Notes under the pieces: generated by a model | Databases searched by the model: none | Seen by the model: only the letters and a program-made list of their open reading frames with translations | Told to the model about the DNA's origin: nothing | From: Corythucha ciliata | Lineage: Eukaryota; Arthropoda; Insecta; Hemiptera; Tingidae | Length of the DNA stretch: 64,000 bases | NCBI GenBank assembly: GCA_038030265.1 | Contig: CM075939.1 | Span: 54,851,253-54,915,252 of the forward strand | Direction: 5' to 3' | Translations under genes and position numbers: made by a program | In this document: in pieces, positions 21,534 through 32,036 of the stretch | Position numbering within the stretch: the first letter of the stretch is position 1 | How the letters are laid out: each line of letters opens with the position of its first letter

Positions 21534-23570
21534 ATGCCTAAATTGCCTTATAAGCCATTTAATGAACTTTCCCGAATTCAAAAGTACCGAAGATTGAATT
21601 CCTTGATTGCAAGAAATCCATCATTAAATCACACATGCCCTAGTCGAGTTGAGGGCTCATCCTCACTATCATCAACCTCTCTAAATGCCAATACATCATT
21701 GAATGAGCAAGACCGATACCGTGAAAATTATTATTACTCAACTCCCAACTCCAGAAATGATGAGCATTCTCCTGATGCACAAGAGCAAGAGTGTCATAAC
21801 TCTTCTTCTACTGACAGAAACGGTCACTTTCATTCGTTTTCGTCTGAAGATTCTTCAGGAACATCTTTGTCTTCAAAACTGAGGAAATGAGTGTTGGAAA
21901 ACAGCGTTGCTCACATTGTCACTTCAAAGCTTTTACATATTTTAAGGGACAGTGAACCTCAAGAAATTCTTAGCCTTCCAAGGGACGCCCGCACGCTTAT
22001 GATGACGCCAAAAGACATCGCTCCGACAAAGATAGTGGGAGATTTCGGCAAATACATCCACTTTGGGTTAGAAAATGGAATTAAAAAACATTGGAAGAAA
22101 TATGCAAGGGGTCCTCTGAGGAATGTCGATACATGCAAGGTCTTCGTGAATTTCGACGGGTTACCCTTAAGCAAAATCACTAATTCGTCACTCTGGCCTA
22201 TAAGTTGTGCACTGTCAGCTGTTTACAACGATCCTTTCATAATTGGTACGTATTACGGAACGAAGGAGCCTGCCAACATCAGTGAGTACTTAGCGGACTT
22301 TGTTGACGAGGCGAAAAAACTAGTGCTGAATGGAATCGGCATAGATGGAATCCAATTGCCTTTTGAAATAGCAGGCTACATTTGTGATGCGCCAGCACGC
22401 GCCATGGTTAAAGTTGTCAAAGGGCACAACGGTTATTTCTCTTGTGAGAAATGTACAGTTGAAGGAGAATTTATATCTAATAGGATGTCGTTCAGAAACC
22501 TGCAAGCACCGAACCGCATAGATGACGAATTTGCTGATGGCTCCTATGACGAAACCCATTGTAGGGGAGTTTCCCCTCTTTTGGAAATACCGGGAACGAA
22601 AATGATATCCCACTTTCCTTTGGAGTACATGCATTTGGTTTGTCTTGGAACGCAAAAAAAAAAAATGCTTTCTCTTCTGGTATCTGGCCCGTTGTCCGTC
22701 AGACTACAAGCTTCTTCGTCCAAGGCCAATTTCTTCGCGTCTCCTCGAAATGACTCCCTTTATTCCATGTGAATTCTCGAGAAAGCCTAGGTCTTTGTGT
22801 GATTTACCAAGATGGAAAGCGACAGAATTACGAACATTTCTTCTTTAACTCGGTCCAGTAGCATTGAAAAATTTAGTACCACTTCCGATATTTAAACATT
22901 TCATGATTTTGCACACGAGCATTCGAATACTAGCCTGCAAACGTACACTATCGATGGCTGATTACGCCGGCGAACTATTAACATTTTTCGTCGAGGAATT
23001 CAGTGAGCTGTATGGCCCAGAACACGTGTCATACAATATTCATAGTCTTATCCATTTGGCAAATGATTGCAAGTTTTACGGCGATCTTGATTCATTTAGT
23101 GCATTTCCGTTCGAAAACAAATTTCAAGATTTGAAGAAGAAGCGGAAAAAGAAAACTCATGTTCTTGAACAGCTCCGAAATCGAATGGAAGAAGACAACG
23201 TGGAATTAAGTCACGTCCCTGATAACGCGTTTCCAAAATTTTCCAAAAAAAAACGTCTCCGGCCCATGCTTTCCTGGAATTGAGGGGGACTCGTTTAAAA
23301 AAGTTTCTACCGCAAAATTTATTCTGGGTGTTGGAAATAGCTAACATCTGTAAAACCAAGAAAGGGACATTTTTAATTTGCCAGAAGTATGAGGAAATAG
23401 CTGATTTTTTTTTATTATCCCTGTCCATCAAACGCAGTGGGTGTTTACTCCTGCAAGAAGTTATCTATAGAGCCCACCTGTATCAATATAAAAGATGTTT
23501 CCTCAAAGGCCTTACGTCTTCGTATTCACTTGAAGGCGAAGAGTACGTGGTCTTTTCGTGTTTGCACTAA
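21534..23570 (+). pseudogene. CACTA/EnSpm tnp2-like transposase, broken
   Basis: ATG at 21,534 (MPKLPYKPF) begins a basic/Ser-rich N-terminus. The catalytic-type region has FVNFDGLPLSKITNSSLWPI, FEIAGYICDAPARAMVK, KGHNGYFSCEKC and FPLEYMHLVCLGT, all hallmark blocks of metazoan EnSpm transposases. These include DGLPL, ICDAPA, a Cys-x2-Cys and the DYMHLVCLG-like motif, where D is E here. Lesions: in-frame TGA at 21,888, a frameshift in the A-run at 22,655-22,664, and TAA near 22,846 within FLL-LGPVALK. Then come HSLIHLANDCKFYGDLDSFSAFPFENKFQ and, after another break at 23,283, a tail to 23,570. It would cut and paste the element if intact. Confidence 0.8.
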
Positions 23571-23644
23571 CATGATTAAGTAGAACGTCATAAATGCGTT
23601 GAGTAGACTAAGCTGTCTTAATTTCGTACTCTTCCTCAGGTGTA

Positions 23645-25597
23645 ATGATGCTCAGCCAAGGCTTCGCGATGTGTGAAATCGAGTTGCCGGAGGACGGGAG
23701 CGAGTTTCGAGAACTCGTCCCTACTTCGTGGGTTGAGTTGATAGAAGGTCAGACCTATTGCCGATGGCCACCCAAGAGCTCTGATGCCTCCAAGCTTATT
23801 AGAAAACGGTGCTACCCAGATAATGCCTGGACCTCATTCAAGTGTAGAGTGCTCCGGGAATATAGTAAAACAGTTTTTATAATTTTTATACGAAATATTT
23901 TATTGTAATGGGTAACATTCCTCATGAAAGGCAATTATGAAGAGGGCAGGTTAAAATTAAAGAGGTTCGTAGACGAATCAGATTTCGCTGGTTCTTCTAC
24001 AGCCGACGAAGACCGTGGACGTGGAAAAACGAAAGGATCACGAAAGAATGCCACGGAAGATCTGTCTTTAGCCCGTCCCTTCCGGGAACTCCAAAAGTGC
24101 CGGATAACTTCAGGCCTCTTAATAACGGCGAGTCTTTCTTTTCATCAACTTATTCCTTAAAACAGCGTTCGTAATTTTGTATCGCATTAGAGATCTGGCT
24201 TTTAGCTCATCCCAGCAGTCCCCTCGTTATCGTTTGTCGCGTTCACCCCCCGCACCCAAGAGCGTCAATCTGAGTGAACCAGAGAATGACATTGAACATG
24301 GATCTGGGCAATCCTCAGCCACTCCAATTATAACTTTACTTGAAGAGATCGTTGAAGGGCAGAAAAAGAACCAAAGGATGAATGAAAAAATCCTGGCGGC
24401 ACTGCACACACTTATTGCGCATGGCGAAGGGCAAGGCCCTTCAAATAGTTCCTCCCCACCAAATATTTCAGCGAAAGGTAGGGAGATGCTGAACGCAATG
24501 TTCTCGCTTCCACTTCAATCGGCGGAAGAAGTAATGCGCACTGAGCAAAAATTGCTCGACCCCGAAATGATTGACTCATTGGTGAGGTTTTTTAATTTTT
24601 ATGCATAATCATTTTTTGGTTGCTCTTGGACCCAATTATTGGGCCCGTGGGTACGTGGAATTAAATAACTCTTTAAAGGGCTTTTAAAACTACCTTTTTA
24701 GAGAACACGGCTCCGACAGTTGACTGGGAAGTCGTTAAGAGAGTCAACGGTCAGGATGCTCAACGGCTTAATGTCAGACCAATGTGCATCAAAATATAAT
24801 TATTATGGAAGAAAAGGCGAAAAGGACGCTTTCATACATTTAAAATTAAATTCTTTGATAATCGGTATGTCCTGTTGCCAGTGTTGGGCGTTATATTTAT
24901 CTTTAGATGATTTATTATCTAGATAATTATCTAGATAATTTTTTATTATCTTTTATCTATCTGACGGAATTTTAAGAAGGGTTTTTATTTATCTTTTATC
25001 TATCACTGTTCGGTTTATCTCGAGGACAAAGATAATTCCCAGATAAATAAAAAGATAATTTTTTTCAACTCCCTCAAAAACATTCAAAGTAAGCTTTTTA
25101 TTAGCTCTCTATTTCTCTTAGGTTTCAGCCAGTCAAGGTCAAGACTACTGCTGACTGGGCTATTCGTCTATTCCCCTGTTTTTGTCTGTGGGTTGTGATT
25201 TTAAGTGAATTTGTGATTATTTCATTCCATTACCATTAACATAGCGACGCTTTGCTTCTTCTAAAAGCCAACGAATAATTTATTTTTTTTATCTTAATAT
25301 TTATCTAAAAATAAAAGATAATTTTTTATTTATCTTATCTTTATCTTATATTTTAAGGTGTCCTCATTGTTATCTTATCTTTATCTAAGATGATTTTTTC
25401 CGTTATCTGCCCAACACTGCCTGTTGCGATATTCATGTGTGGAAATTACAATTTTATTACACTATACACTCATTTCAGATATAGTTTTGGAGAAACACTC
25501 TGGTGAAGGTGGAGAAGGGGGCGTGCAAAACGTAATTAAGAATTGGCTTCGCCTAGCGACGACGAGGATAAAAGGCAGACTCGTCAAAATTAATTAG
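23645..25597 (+). CDS. DUF4806-domain second gene of the CACTA element, five exons
   Basis: Exon 1 (23,645-23,864) encodes CRWPPKSSDASKLI and WTSFKCRVLREY, the usual N-terminus of these proteins. Exon 2 starts at 23,931, and joining there keeps the frame (RE-YSNYEEGRLKLKR). The exon 2 to exon 3 junction is uncertain; the likely exon 3 acceptor is before TCATCCCAGCAG near 24,210. Exon 3 ends at 24,581 after a helical segment and LPLQSAEEVMRTEQKLLD, the start of the DUF4806 domain. Exon 4 is 24,702-24,864 (LRQLTGKSLRESTVRMLNGL), and exon 5 is 25,479-25,597 (NVIKNWLRLATTRIKG), ending in TAG. Exons 3-5 join without frame loss. DUF4806 proteins accompany EnSpm transposases in arthropods; their job is unclear, probably DNA binding or regulation of transposition (inference). 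Confidence 0.7.
24879..25419. mobile_element. hAT-type MITE with perfect 8-bp target duplication
   Basis: Terminal inverted repeats CAGTGTTGGGC at 24,879 and GCCCAACACTG ending at 25,419. CCTGTTGC is duplicated exactly at 24,871-24,878 and 25,420-25,427. The interior is dominated by TTATCT/AGATAA blocks and is non-coding. TIR form and 8-bp duplication fit the hAT superfamily. It sits in the last intron of the DUF4806 gene, 14 bases after the splice donor at 24,865. Confidence 0.9.
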
Positions 25598-26534
25598 TGC
25601 AAAAAAATACATTTCTTGTATTTACGAAAGTTTACGAAAAACTTTTTTATCAGATTTGCTTAATTCAAAACCCAGTCGCATGCAGGGTATTTCTCTGGAA
25701 GAATGGGGCGAACGTATCGTACTGTGATAGAGATGCCCCCAGGGTGAGAAAGGACCACTCTCCCAGAGTGAAAGGGGGAATTCGGAGTGCTAACAATTTT
25801 TGACTGAACGTTGCTAGAGTGGTAGCATCGAAAGAAAACTTGTGGAGAGACCAACTGGACAAGCGTCGCAATAGTTAAATATAAGTGAAAAACAGAAGTT
25901 CAAAAGACATCTACGCTATTTTGAGGAGCGAGTTTTTCTCTTTTAATTTTTTTTCTCTCTCTCACCCTCTCTTTCTCTCTTCCTCTCTCTCTCTCTCTCT
26001 CTCTCCCTCTTTTGAGCTCTTAAAAAGATGGCGTGGAAAGGGTGGGAGAGGGTATATCTTTGATGAGTTCATCGAAGTATGTACATGATATTTGCTGAGT
26101 CCTGCAGAATGTATGGGATCAGACATAAACCATTCGCCAAACATGCCCACATTTTTACACACTTTCACCCACATCAACTCCTTCAAATATTGTCGCCCCC
26201 TGGTGTAATGTCAACAGCAATAGTCACAAAGCCATGATTTTCAAACTATCTACCTCTAAACTGACTATGTGATTCCAACTTTGCTAATGATTCAAAAATG
26301 TAATTTAAAATTGTATTTTGAATACGTATTTTGTGTTTGTATTTCAAATACTTTTATAAAGGTATTTTGCATTGTGTATTTGTTTTTCGAAGTATTTTCT
26401 ATTTTAAATACGTTCTCGAAGTATTTTGCCACCTTTGTCTGCCGCACTCTGTATATTCAACAGTCAAACGTCTCAAGTTCTCACAGAATATTAAAATTGA
26501 ATATGAAAAAATAGTTTCGTTAACAATACAATTA
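25598..26534. other. Non-coding, CT microsatellite and ATAC-rich repeat
   Basis: A CT-rich microsatellite occupies about 25,957-26,010. 26,300-26,435 holds repeated GTATTTTGAATAC/AAGTATTTT blocks, similar to the interior of short hAT-like MITEs. No gene is seen. Any 5' LTR of the following gypsy element should lie here, but no counterpart of its 3' LTR start (TGTAGCGGAA) is visible. Confidence 0.45.
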
Positions 26535-26584
26535 TTGGTGTTGGAGGGGAAGTTCATATCAACAATGGCCTGGGATTTCCTTCG

Positions 26585-27356
26585 ATGACGAATGCACTTT
26601 TCTCTACCTGGAACCTCAAATTCTCTGGGGAGAATTTCGAGTCCGCTTCAGAATTTTTAAGCGATCTCAGGGACCGGTTTGCTTGCAGTACGGTGACGGA
26701 GAAACAGCTGATTGGGGAGCTGGGTAATTTTTTCGAAGGGATTCCTCTGCACTGGTACCGGCTGCACAGGGCAGGTTGGGGGGACTCGTTCACTAAGTTT
26801 TGCCGTTCGTTTGAAACAAGGTTTATCTCCGAGGAATTTGTAAGGGATTTGAAAAAAGAAAAGCCTAGCCGATTATGTAGATTGTGTTAGGGGTTTAATG
26901 TCTAGGTTACCAACAGTTCCCACCCCAGAAAAAACAACTGAAAAGGCTGAAAGAAAACATGCATCCTTGGCTGAAAAGAAAATTATTTGATAAGGATTTG
27001 AATACTATTGAAAAATTACTCGCTATGGGGCAAAGACAAGAGCAATTGGAACGAGAATGCTCACCCACGCTCCACCCCCCTCTTCGTCCAAATCCAAATT
27101 TCCGAGGTATGCAAGTACCGGGGCTACCGTGAGTCTAGGACAATCTAGAGTGCCAATTGCGGCCATGGAGGTGGACGATGTAGCAGTAGTCACTCCTCGA
27201 ACGCCAGGTAGCGTGCAGACGGTGAAATGTTGGAATTGTCTAGAGAATGGGCATCTGTTCCGCAATTGTAAAAAGGCGAGGACTATTTTCTGTTTCCGTT
27301 GCGGGAAACGGGGATGGACAGCGAACAAGTGTTTCTGCTCGGGAAACGGGAAATAG
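26585..27356 (+). pseudogene. Gypsy 1 gag (capsid and nucleocapsid), frameshifted
   Basis: ATG at 26,585 opens a capsid-like segment with FSGENFESASEFLSDLRDRF and GIPLHWYR, typical of gypsy gag ('F.G....d...F...l..... gaA..WY'). The frame is lost at 26,890. The nucleocapsid part at 27,057-27,356 has two zinc knuckles, CWNCLENGHLFRNC and CFRCGKRGWTANKC. The second has W where the usual His should be, so metal binding is doubtful. Gag would form the intracellular particle and bind RNA. Confidence 0.75.
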
Positions 27357-27448
27357 GGCGGGATGTAGGCGGCGATCTCGTCCAAGTCTAAACCAGCCGC
27401 GAGTATTTAAACAAAATTGGAATTTGTGATCGGTTCTTTCTCCCACTT

Positions 27449-27700
27449 TTGATACAGGGGCATACTATATTATCTTTAGTTGATACTGGGGCTTCCGGAT
27501 CATTTGTAAACCCTGATCTCATTCGGTCACTGCACCTTGAATCCTCTTTGGTCTCCGTCCCAACTTCACCCGTCCAATTGGCAGACGGAAGGATTGATTT
27601 AGTAGAACAGACGGTATCAATATGCGCTGAGTGTGATGGGAGGAAGGTTTTGTTGCAATTTGGTGTGCTGCCACGCCTTTCAGTGTCCTGTTTGTTAGGG
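27449..27700 (+). pseudogene. Gypsy 1 aspartic protease, interrupted by a SINE
   Basis: The active-site motif is LVDTGASGSFV (DTGA), within a retropepsin-like fold. The coding sequence is cut by the SINE at 27,701, just after SVSCLLG, and resumes at 28,016 with LDSLTTLGLVLF in the pol frame. It would process the Gag-Pol polyprotein if intact. Confidence 0.75.
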
Positions 27701-28004
27701 TTTTTTTTTTTTTTTTTTTTTTTTTTTTGGGCGCCGGGCTTTGAACCCGGCAGGCGCCTAAGCCTCACTTGGGCTCCTACGCCATACCCAGATCTAACTG
27801 TGCACTTCACATCCGTACTACGCGGGCGTTTCGGTCGGTGCGCGGTTTGTTGAACGCACATCGCCGGGAACGCCCTCACGAAGCCGGGTGTGCCGTGTCA
27901 CAGCTCGCCGCAGCCTTATAGTGTAATGGGCAATGGCTGGATTCGAACCCAGGCCCGCTGGGTTGCGAAGCGAGCATTGTATCCATTACACCATCGAGTC
28001 GCGC
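27701..28004 (-). mobile_element. tRNA-derived SINE, apparently with two tRNA-like modules
   Basis: Flanked by the exact 11-bp duplication GTTTGTTAGGG (27,690-27,700 and 28,005-28,015). It has 28 T's at the left, i.e. a poly-A tail on the minus strand. On the minus strand the head (from 28,004) has an A-box-like TGGTGTAATGG and B box GGTTCGAATCC with a T-arm-like stem; the anticodon-loop position suggests an Arg-like tRNA (uncertain). Near the tail, 27,729-27,790, a second module has TGGCGTAGG and GGTTCAAAGCC, with a perfect 5-bp T-arm stem CCGGG/CCCGG. It would be transcribed by RNA polymerase III and moved by a partner LINE. Confidence 0.8.
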
Positions 28005-28015
28005 GTTTGTTAGGG

Positions 28016-30805
28016 TTGGACAGTTTGACAACTTTGGGCCTTGTTTTGTTTCCGGCTACCGGGGAATACGCTTATTCAGAGCCTCCCCTAACAAAATACC
28101 TATTTCTAACCCGGGAGGGGAATAAACCCACGATGGCTGGAATACAGCAACTTGCCGATGTCCAGGTGGGCCGGCTGAAAACCCTCACGAATCACTTCCT
28201 TAAATTAGAGAGCAAATGTTTGGGGAAAGTGCCAATCGAACATCATATAGAGCTGCTACCAGGAACAAAGCCCATCAAACAAGGCTGTTATCGTCACTCT
28301 CCGGCCATTTTGAAAATAATTAACGAAGAAGTGGATAGATTACTGAGTGAAAAAATAATTCAGGAATCTGAGTCACCTTGGAGTATGCCTATAGTGATGG
28401 TGCCCAAGCCTGACGGTTCACATAGGATGTGCATCGACTTCCGAAAGGTGAATGGGCTTACAAAAAAAGACGCCTACCCTTTTACCCCATATGGCGACCC
28501 TTTTAGACCATTTGGAAAATGTGAAGTTTTTATCTAAAATCGATCTCCGACAAGCCTATCTGCAAGTACCTCTGAGTGTGGAAAGCAGGCCAGTTACCGC
28601 ATTCAGTGTGCCGGGAAGGGGGCATTTTGAGTTCCTTTTCCTCCCGTTCGGTTTAACTAACGCTCCATCGAGTTTCCAAAGACTGATTGACCGAGTAATC
28701 TCAGCAGACCTCCGGCCATTCGTTCATTCTTATCTAGATGATTTATTAGTTGTAACCCCCTGCTTTGAAAAACACTTGTCTGTGTTACATAAACTACTAG
28801 AGCGGTTACAGACCTTTGGACTACAGGTCAATTGGGAGAAGAGTGAGTTTGGGTGTTCCGAGCTTACCTACTTAGGTTTTGTTGTGGATGCCTCGGGCTT
28901 GAGGATCGACCCCGAAAAAGTACGCCTAATACTTGGAATGTTTGGGTGGTACAAGCGCTTTATCAAAGACGGCTCGTCTCTAGCGGAACCACTGTTCGCT
29001 TTATTGCGGAGGGGGAGGAAGTTTCTGTGGACAAGCGTTCAACAACAAGTGTTTGATAAGATAAAGGCCATCCTCACCAGCCCCCCTCTCTTATCCCGTC
29101 CTGATTTCTCTGAGAAATTTACGATTCAAACGGATGCGAGCAACACGGGTCTAGGCGCCGTCCTCACCCAAGTTGTTGAAGGTTCTTTAAGGATCATAGC
29201 CTACGCTAGTCGGACATTGACGACTGCTGAAAGGAATTATTCGGTTACGGAAAGGGAGTGTCTGGCGGTCATTTGGGCCCTCGAGCATTTTCGGGCTTAT
29301 GTGGAAGGAAGTGAGGTTAATGTTATCACGGATCACTCAAGTCTCCGTTGGTTACTGAACATAAAAAATCCAACGGGTAGATTGGCCCGATGGGTAGTGC
29401 GCCTCCAGCCTTATGAGATAAACATACAGTATCGACCTGGTTCAGCCAACCAGTTACCAGATGCCCTGTCACGGCAGTTTGAGGACCTCCAAGTCGACGC
29501 GATTGGCTCGCATGACATTCTAAACGCTTCTGGAACCGATCAGTGGTACCAGGATAAGTTACAGTGGGTGCAGACTCGCTCGCCTCAAGACAGCAAGAGG
29601 GGTGATTGGCTTGTGGATGATGGTCTTTTGTATAAAGGAGCCAGACGTAAGGGGCAAGACTCCACCAAATGGTTGGTGGTGGTACCCCAAGCCATTCGTG
29701 AACAAGTGATGCATAGCTGTCACGATCTTCCCGAAGCGGGGCATATGGGTCGGACAAAAACCTTGTACAGAGTTCAAGCGAATTATTATTGGCCTGGATT
29801 GCCTCGTGAAGTTAGCCTTTATGTGAAAAACTGTGGGGTCTGTCAGCTGACAAAGGAGGAGTCACGTAAAAAACCGGGGCAGATGCGACCCCGTTACGCT
29901 GGACGCCCTTGGACTGTAGTATCCGCAGATTTCATGGCCCATTTCCCCGCTCAAAAAAAGGAAATCAATATATTTTGGTGTTTCTGGACACATTTTCCAA
30001 GTGGGTGGAGATCATCCCCGTGCGAACGGCCACTGCTCAGGTGGTCTGGGATCACTTCAAACAGAGGATCCTGTACAGGTGGGGAACTCCAGACATATTG
30101 ATTTCCGATCAAGGAACAGCTTTTCTAGGAAAGGAATTCACGGGTAACCTGGAGCAGCTGGGTGTGAAGCATCAAACGACCCCTCCATACCACCCTCAAG
30201 CTAATCCGGTGGAGCGTTCCAACAAAGTCCTGAAAAGGATGTTAACAGCGTACACAGACAGCGATCAACGGGAATAGGATGTGTATATTCCTGAGTTTGC
30301 TTTCGCCATAAATTCTAGCCAGCAGGAATCGAGTGCCTTTACCCCCGCTTTCCTCAATCTGGGGAGAGAGATCTACAGGTCGTCGCTTTACGACCGGCCT
30401 TCCCCCGGTCAGGTCGGAACTAGCTGGTCCAAATGTTTGAGTCGGCTGCGGACTTTGTGGGATAAAGCCAAGTCCAACTTAGCCAAAATGATTGAACGCC
30501 AAGCCACCTATTATAATCTCCGCCACCGTCGTGTGGAATACAGATCGGGAGATTTGGTCCTGCGGAACACCCACTATCTGTCGTCAAAAATTAAACATTT
30601 TTCTCAGGGGCTTGCACCAAAATACGAAGGTCCTTTCCGGATTGACAAGAAACTAGGAAACGACACATACCTGTTAATTTATGGTCTGGGGAAGCCCCTC
30701 GGGAAAGTACATGTCTCCCAAATGAAGAGGTGGAATCCTCAAGACTCTTTAGGCTTGGTAACCGGTGCCAGGCTAGGATCCGGTCCCATCAGGGAGGATC
30801 TTTGA
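28016..30805 (+). pseudogene. Gypsy 1 pol: reverse transcriptase, RNase H, integrase
   Basis: RT blocks: SPWSMPIVMVPKPDGSHRMC, then a frame change near 28,480 and KIDLRQAYLQVP, FLPFGLTNAPSSFQRL and the catalytic YLDDLLVV. LTYLGFVVDASGLRIDPEKV runs directly into MFGWYKRFI, lacking the roughly 25-residue connection usually present there, so there is an in-frame deletion. RNase H: TDASNTGLGAVL...ERECLAVIWAL...TDHSSLRWLL. Integrase: H-H-C-C zinc motif (CHDLPEAGHMG...CGVCQ), first catalytic Asp near SADFMA, frameshift near 29,960, then ISDQGTAF and NPVERSNKVL (Asp and Glu). A TAG near 30,275 replaces a Trp codon. The C-terminal part includes GPFRIDKKLGNDTYLL and ends at 30,805. Confidence 0.85.
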
Positions 30806-30820
30806 GATTAAGGGTGGGAG

Positions 30821-31300
30821 TGTAGCGGAATTTTTAGTTGTCTGTGGGGGGAGGAGAGGGGTTAGACGATAAAGAGTCTCTTTCGTTTGGTTTTGAAGTG
30901 AACTCTGGTCAGGGAGTCTTTTTACCGTGATATTAAGGAGAACACGGAGTAAATTGTATTGATTTTTCTTTACTGCAAGAGCCCTGTGGGTACGGTGAAA
31001 TAAGTTTATGGTGAACACTGGAGTTAAGTGTAGGCAGACAGCTTGGTTTATCAGGTATAAAAAAAAAAAAAGAAAAAAAAAAAAAAAAAAAAGTCACTTG
31101 AGCTTTGGCTAACGAGTCCCCTCTAGCTTGTTCGGTGTATTCGCCGCATCCGTGCCGGGGTTGATAGTGCTGTGCATCTTGTGTCTTTTTGCAGAGGATT
31201 AAATCTGTTACATTGGTTCCGTCGTACCCTGGGTGAGGGTGTCCTTCCACAGATGTCCTCAGCAGCTCAATTAATTTATACATTATAGGGCTCTAAACGA
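30821..31300 (+). repeat. Probable 3' LTR region of gypsy 1
   Basis: Begins TGTAGCGGAATTTTTAG after a purine tract. An A-rich run at 31,059-31,093 lies within. The right boundary cannot be set because no 5' LTR is available for comparison. No coding content. Confidence 0.45.
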
Positions 31301-31729
31301 CCCTGGAATTGGCCTCCGTACGATAACGGATTTTTTTTTCTCCTCCCGGCTCTCACCGCGAAGGTCAATGTGAGACTGCAGATTCGTCGTTACATGTCAT
31401 CGTATTTGTCAGCGAGAAGATTTTTGTTTGTTTAAGCAAGATTAATTTTTATTATTATTATTTTTTTTCTTTTTACGAAGTTTCTCTGTTTTGTTTGGGA
31501 GAGCTCTCCACCTGGCCGAGTCGGATTATATTTAATTTTTAGTGTACTTTTTTTGTTTCAGCGAAGTAAAGCCTTTATGTTCCTTAGATTTTACAACACT
31601 CAGTAAGAACCCTGAGAGAACCGGGTACCTCCCTGATATTAACACTTTATAAATAAATGCACCTTGGTACTGAGAAAAGAAAAAAAAAAAAATGGGCGTA
31701 AAATGATGAAAAAGTGTGACTGGCACGGT
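31301..31729. other. Non-coding, T- and A-rich
   Basis: Contains several homopolymer runs and ends at an A-run (31,678-31,692). It may include the tail of the gypsy 1 LTR. Nothing else is recognised. Confidence 0.4.
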
Positions 31730-32036
31730 ACGGACACGGCGCGGAAACGACTCGGAGAATGAGCTCGGACATGTGTAGGCTCTCACATGTGAATTCAGTT
31801 GTTTACATTTCACCGACACACGGCCGAGTGTCGGTGCGGACTCGGCGCGGTGAGAACACGGACACGTGTGGGCTGTTTCACGGACACGGCGCGGACTCGG
31901 TGCGGAAACGACTCGGTGGAATGAGCACGGAAATGTGTATAGGCTATCACATGTTAATTAAGTTGTTTTCATTTCACCGACACACGACCGAGTGTCGGTA
32001 CGGACTCGGCGCGGTGAGAACACGGATATGTGTGGG
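31730..32036. repeat. Two tandem GC-rich units of about 150 bp
   Basis: Units start at 31,730 and 31,880, both with ACGGACACGGCGCGGA. Each contains GAAACGACTCGG, an ACATGT-rich segment, CATTTCACCGACACACG and a hairpin-capable CCGAGTGTCGGT...GGACTCGGCGCGGTGAGA. A fragment of the same sequence occurs at 17,596-17,655. The frame open across both units at 31,759-32,172 is a product of the repeat. Base composition is far more GC-rich than the surroundings. Confidence 0.75.

Larger units (their letters stand above)
20459..25597 (+). mobile_element. CACTA/EnSpm-type DNA transposon (decayed, 3' end not found)
   Basis: Two genes in the same direction, a tnp2-like transposase and a DUF4806-domain protein, follow a region rich in the palindrome GACGTC. 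This is the layout of metazoan EnSpm/CACTA elements. The likely left end is near 20,459 (CAGTAAACATTGAGAAATGG just before the first GACGTC). No matching right terminus with GACGTC repeats was seen after 25,597, so the 3' end may be deleted or diverged. Confidence 0.7.
26535..31300 (+). mobile_element. Ty3/gypsy LTR retrotransposon 1 (decayed, 5' LTR not found)
   Basis: A possible primer-binding site TTGGTGTTGGAGGGG at about 26,536 precedes gag, protease, reverse transcriptase, RNase H and integrase, the Ty3/gypsy order. A purine tract AGATTAAGGGTGGGAG precedes TGTAGCGG at 30,821, the probable start of the 3' LTR. The 3' LTR end is undefined; the 31,300 boundary is approximate. The copy has multiple frameshifts, a SINE insertion and an internal deletion, so it is inactive. 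Confidence 0.8.

Noticed and set aside
27729..27800. Second independent tRNA gene
   Set aside because: Same reason: it lies inside the SINE, next to the tail, with imperfect acceptor pairing.
27918..28004. tRNA gene on the minus strand
   Set aside because: A and B boxes are present but the segment is joined to a body, a poly-A tail and flanking target duplications, so it is the head of a SINE.
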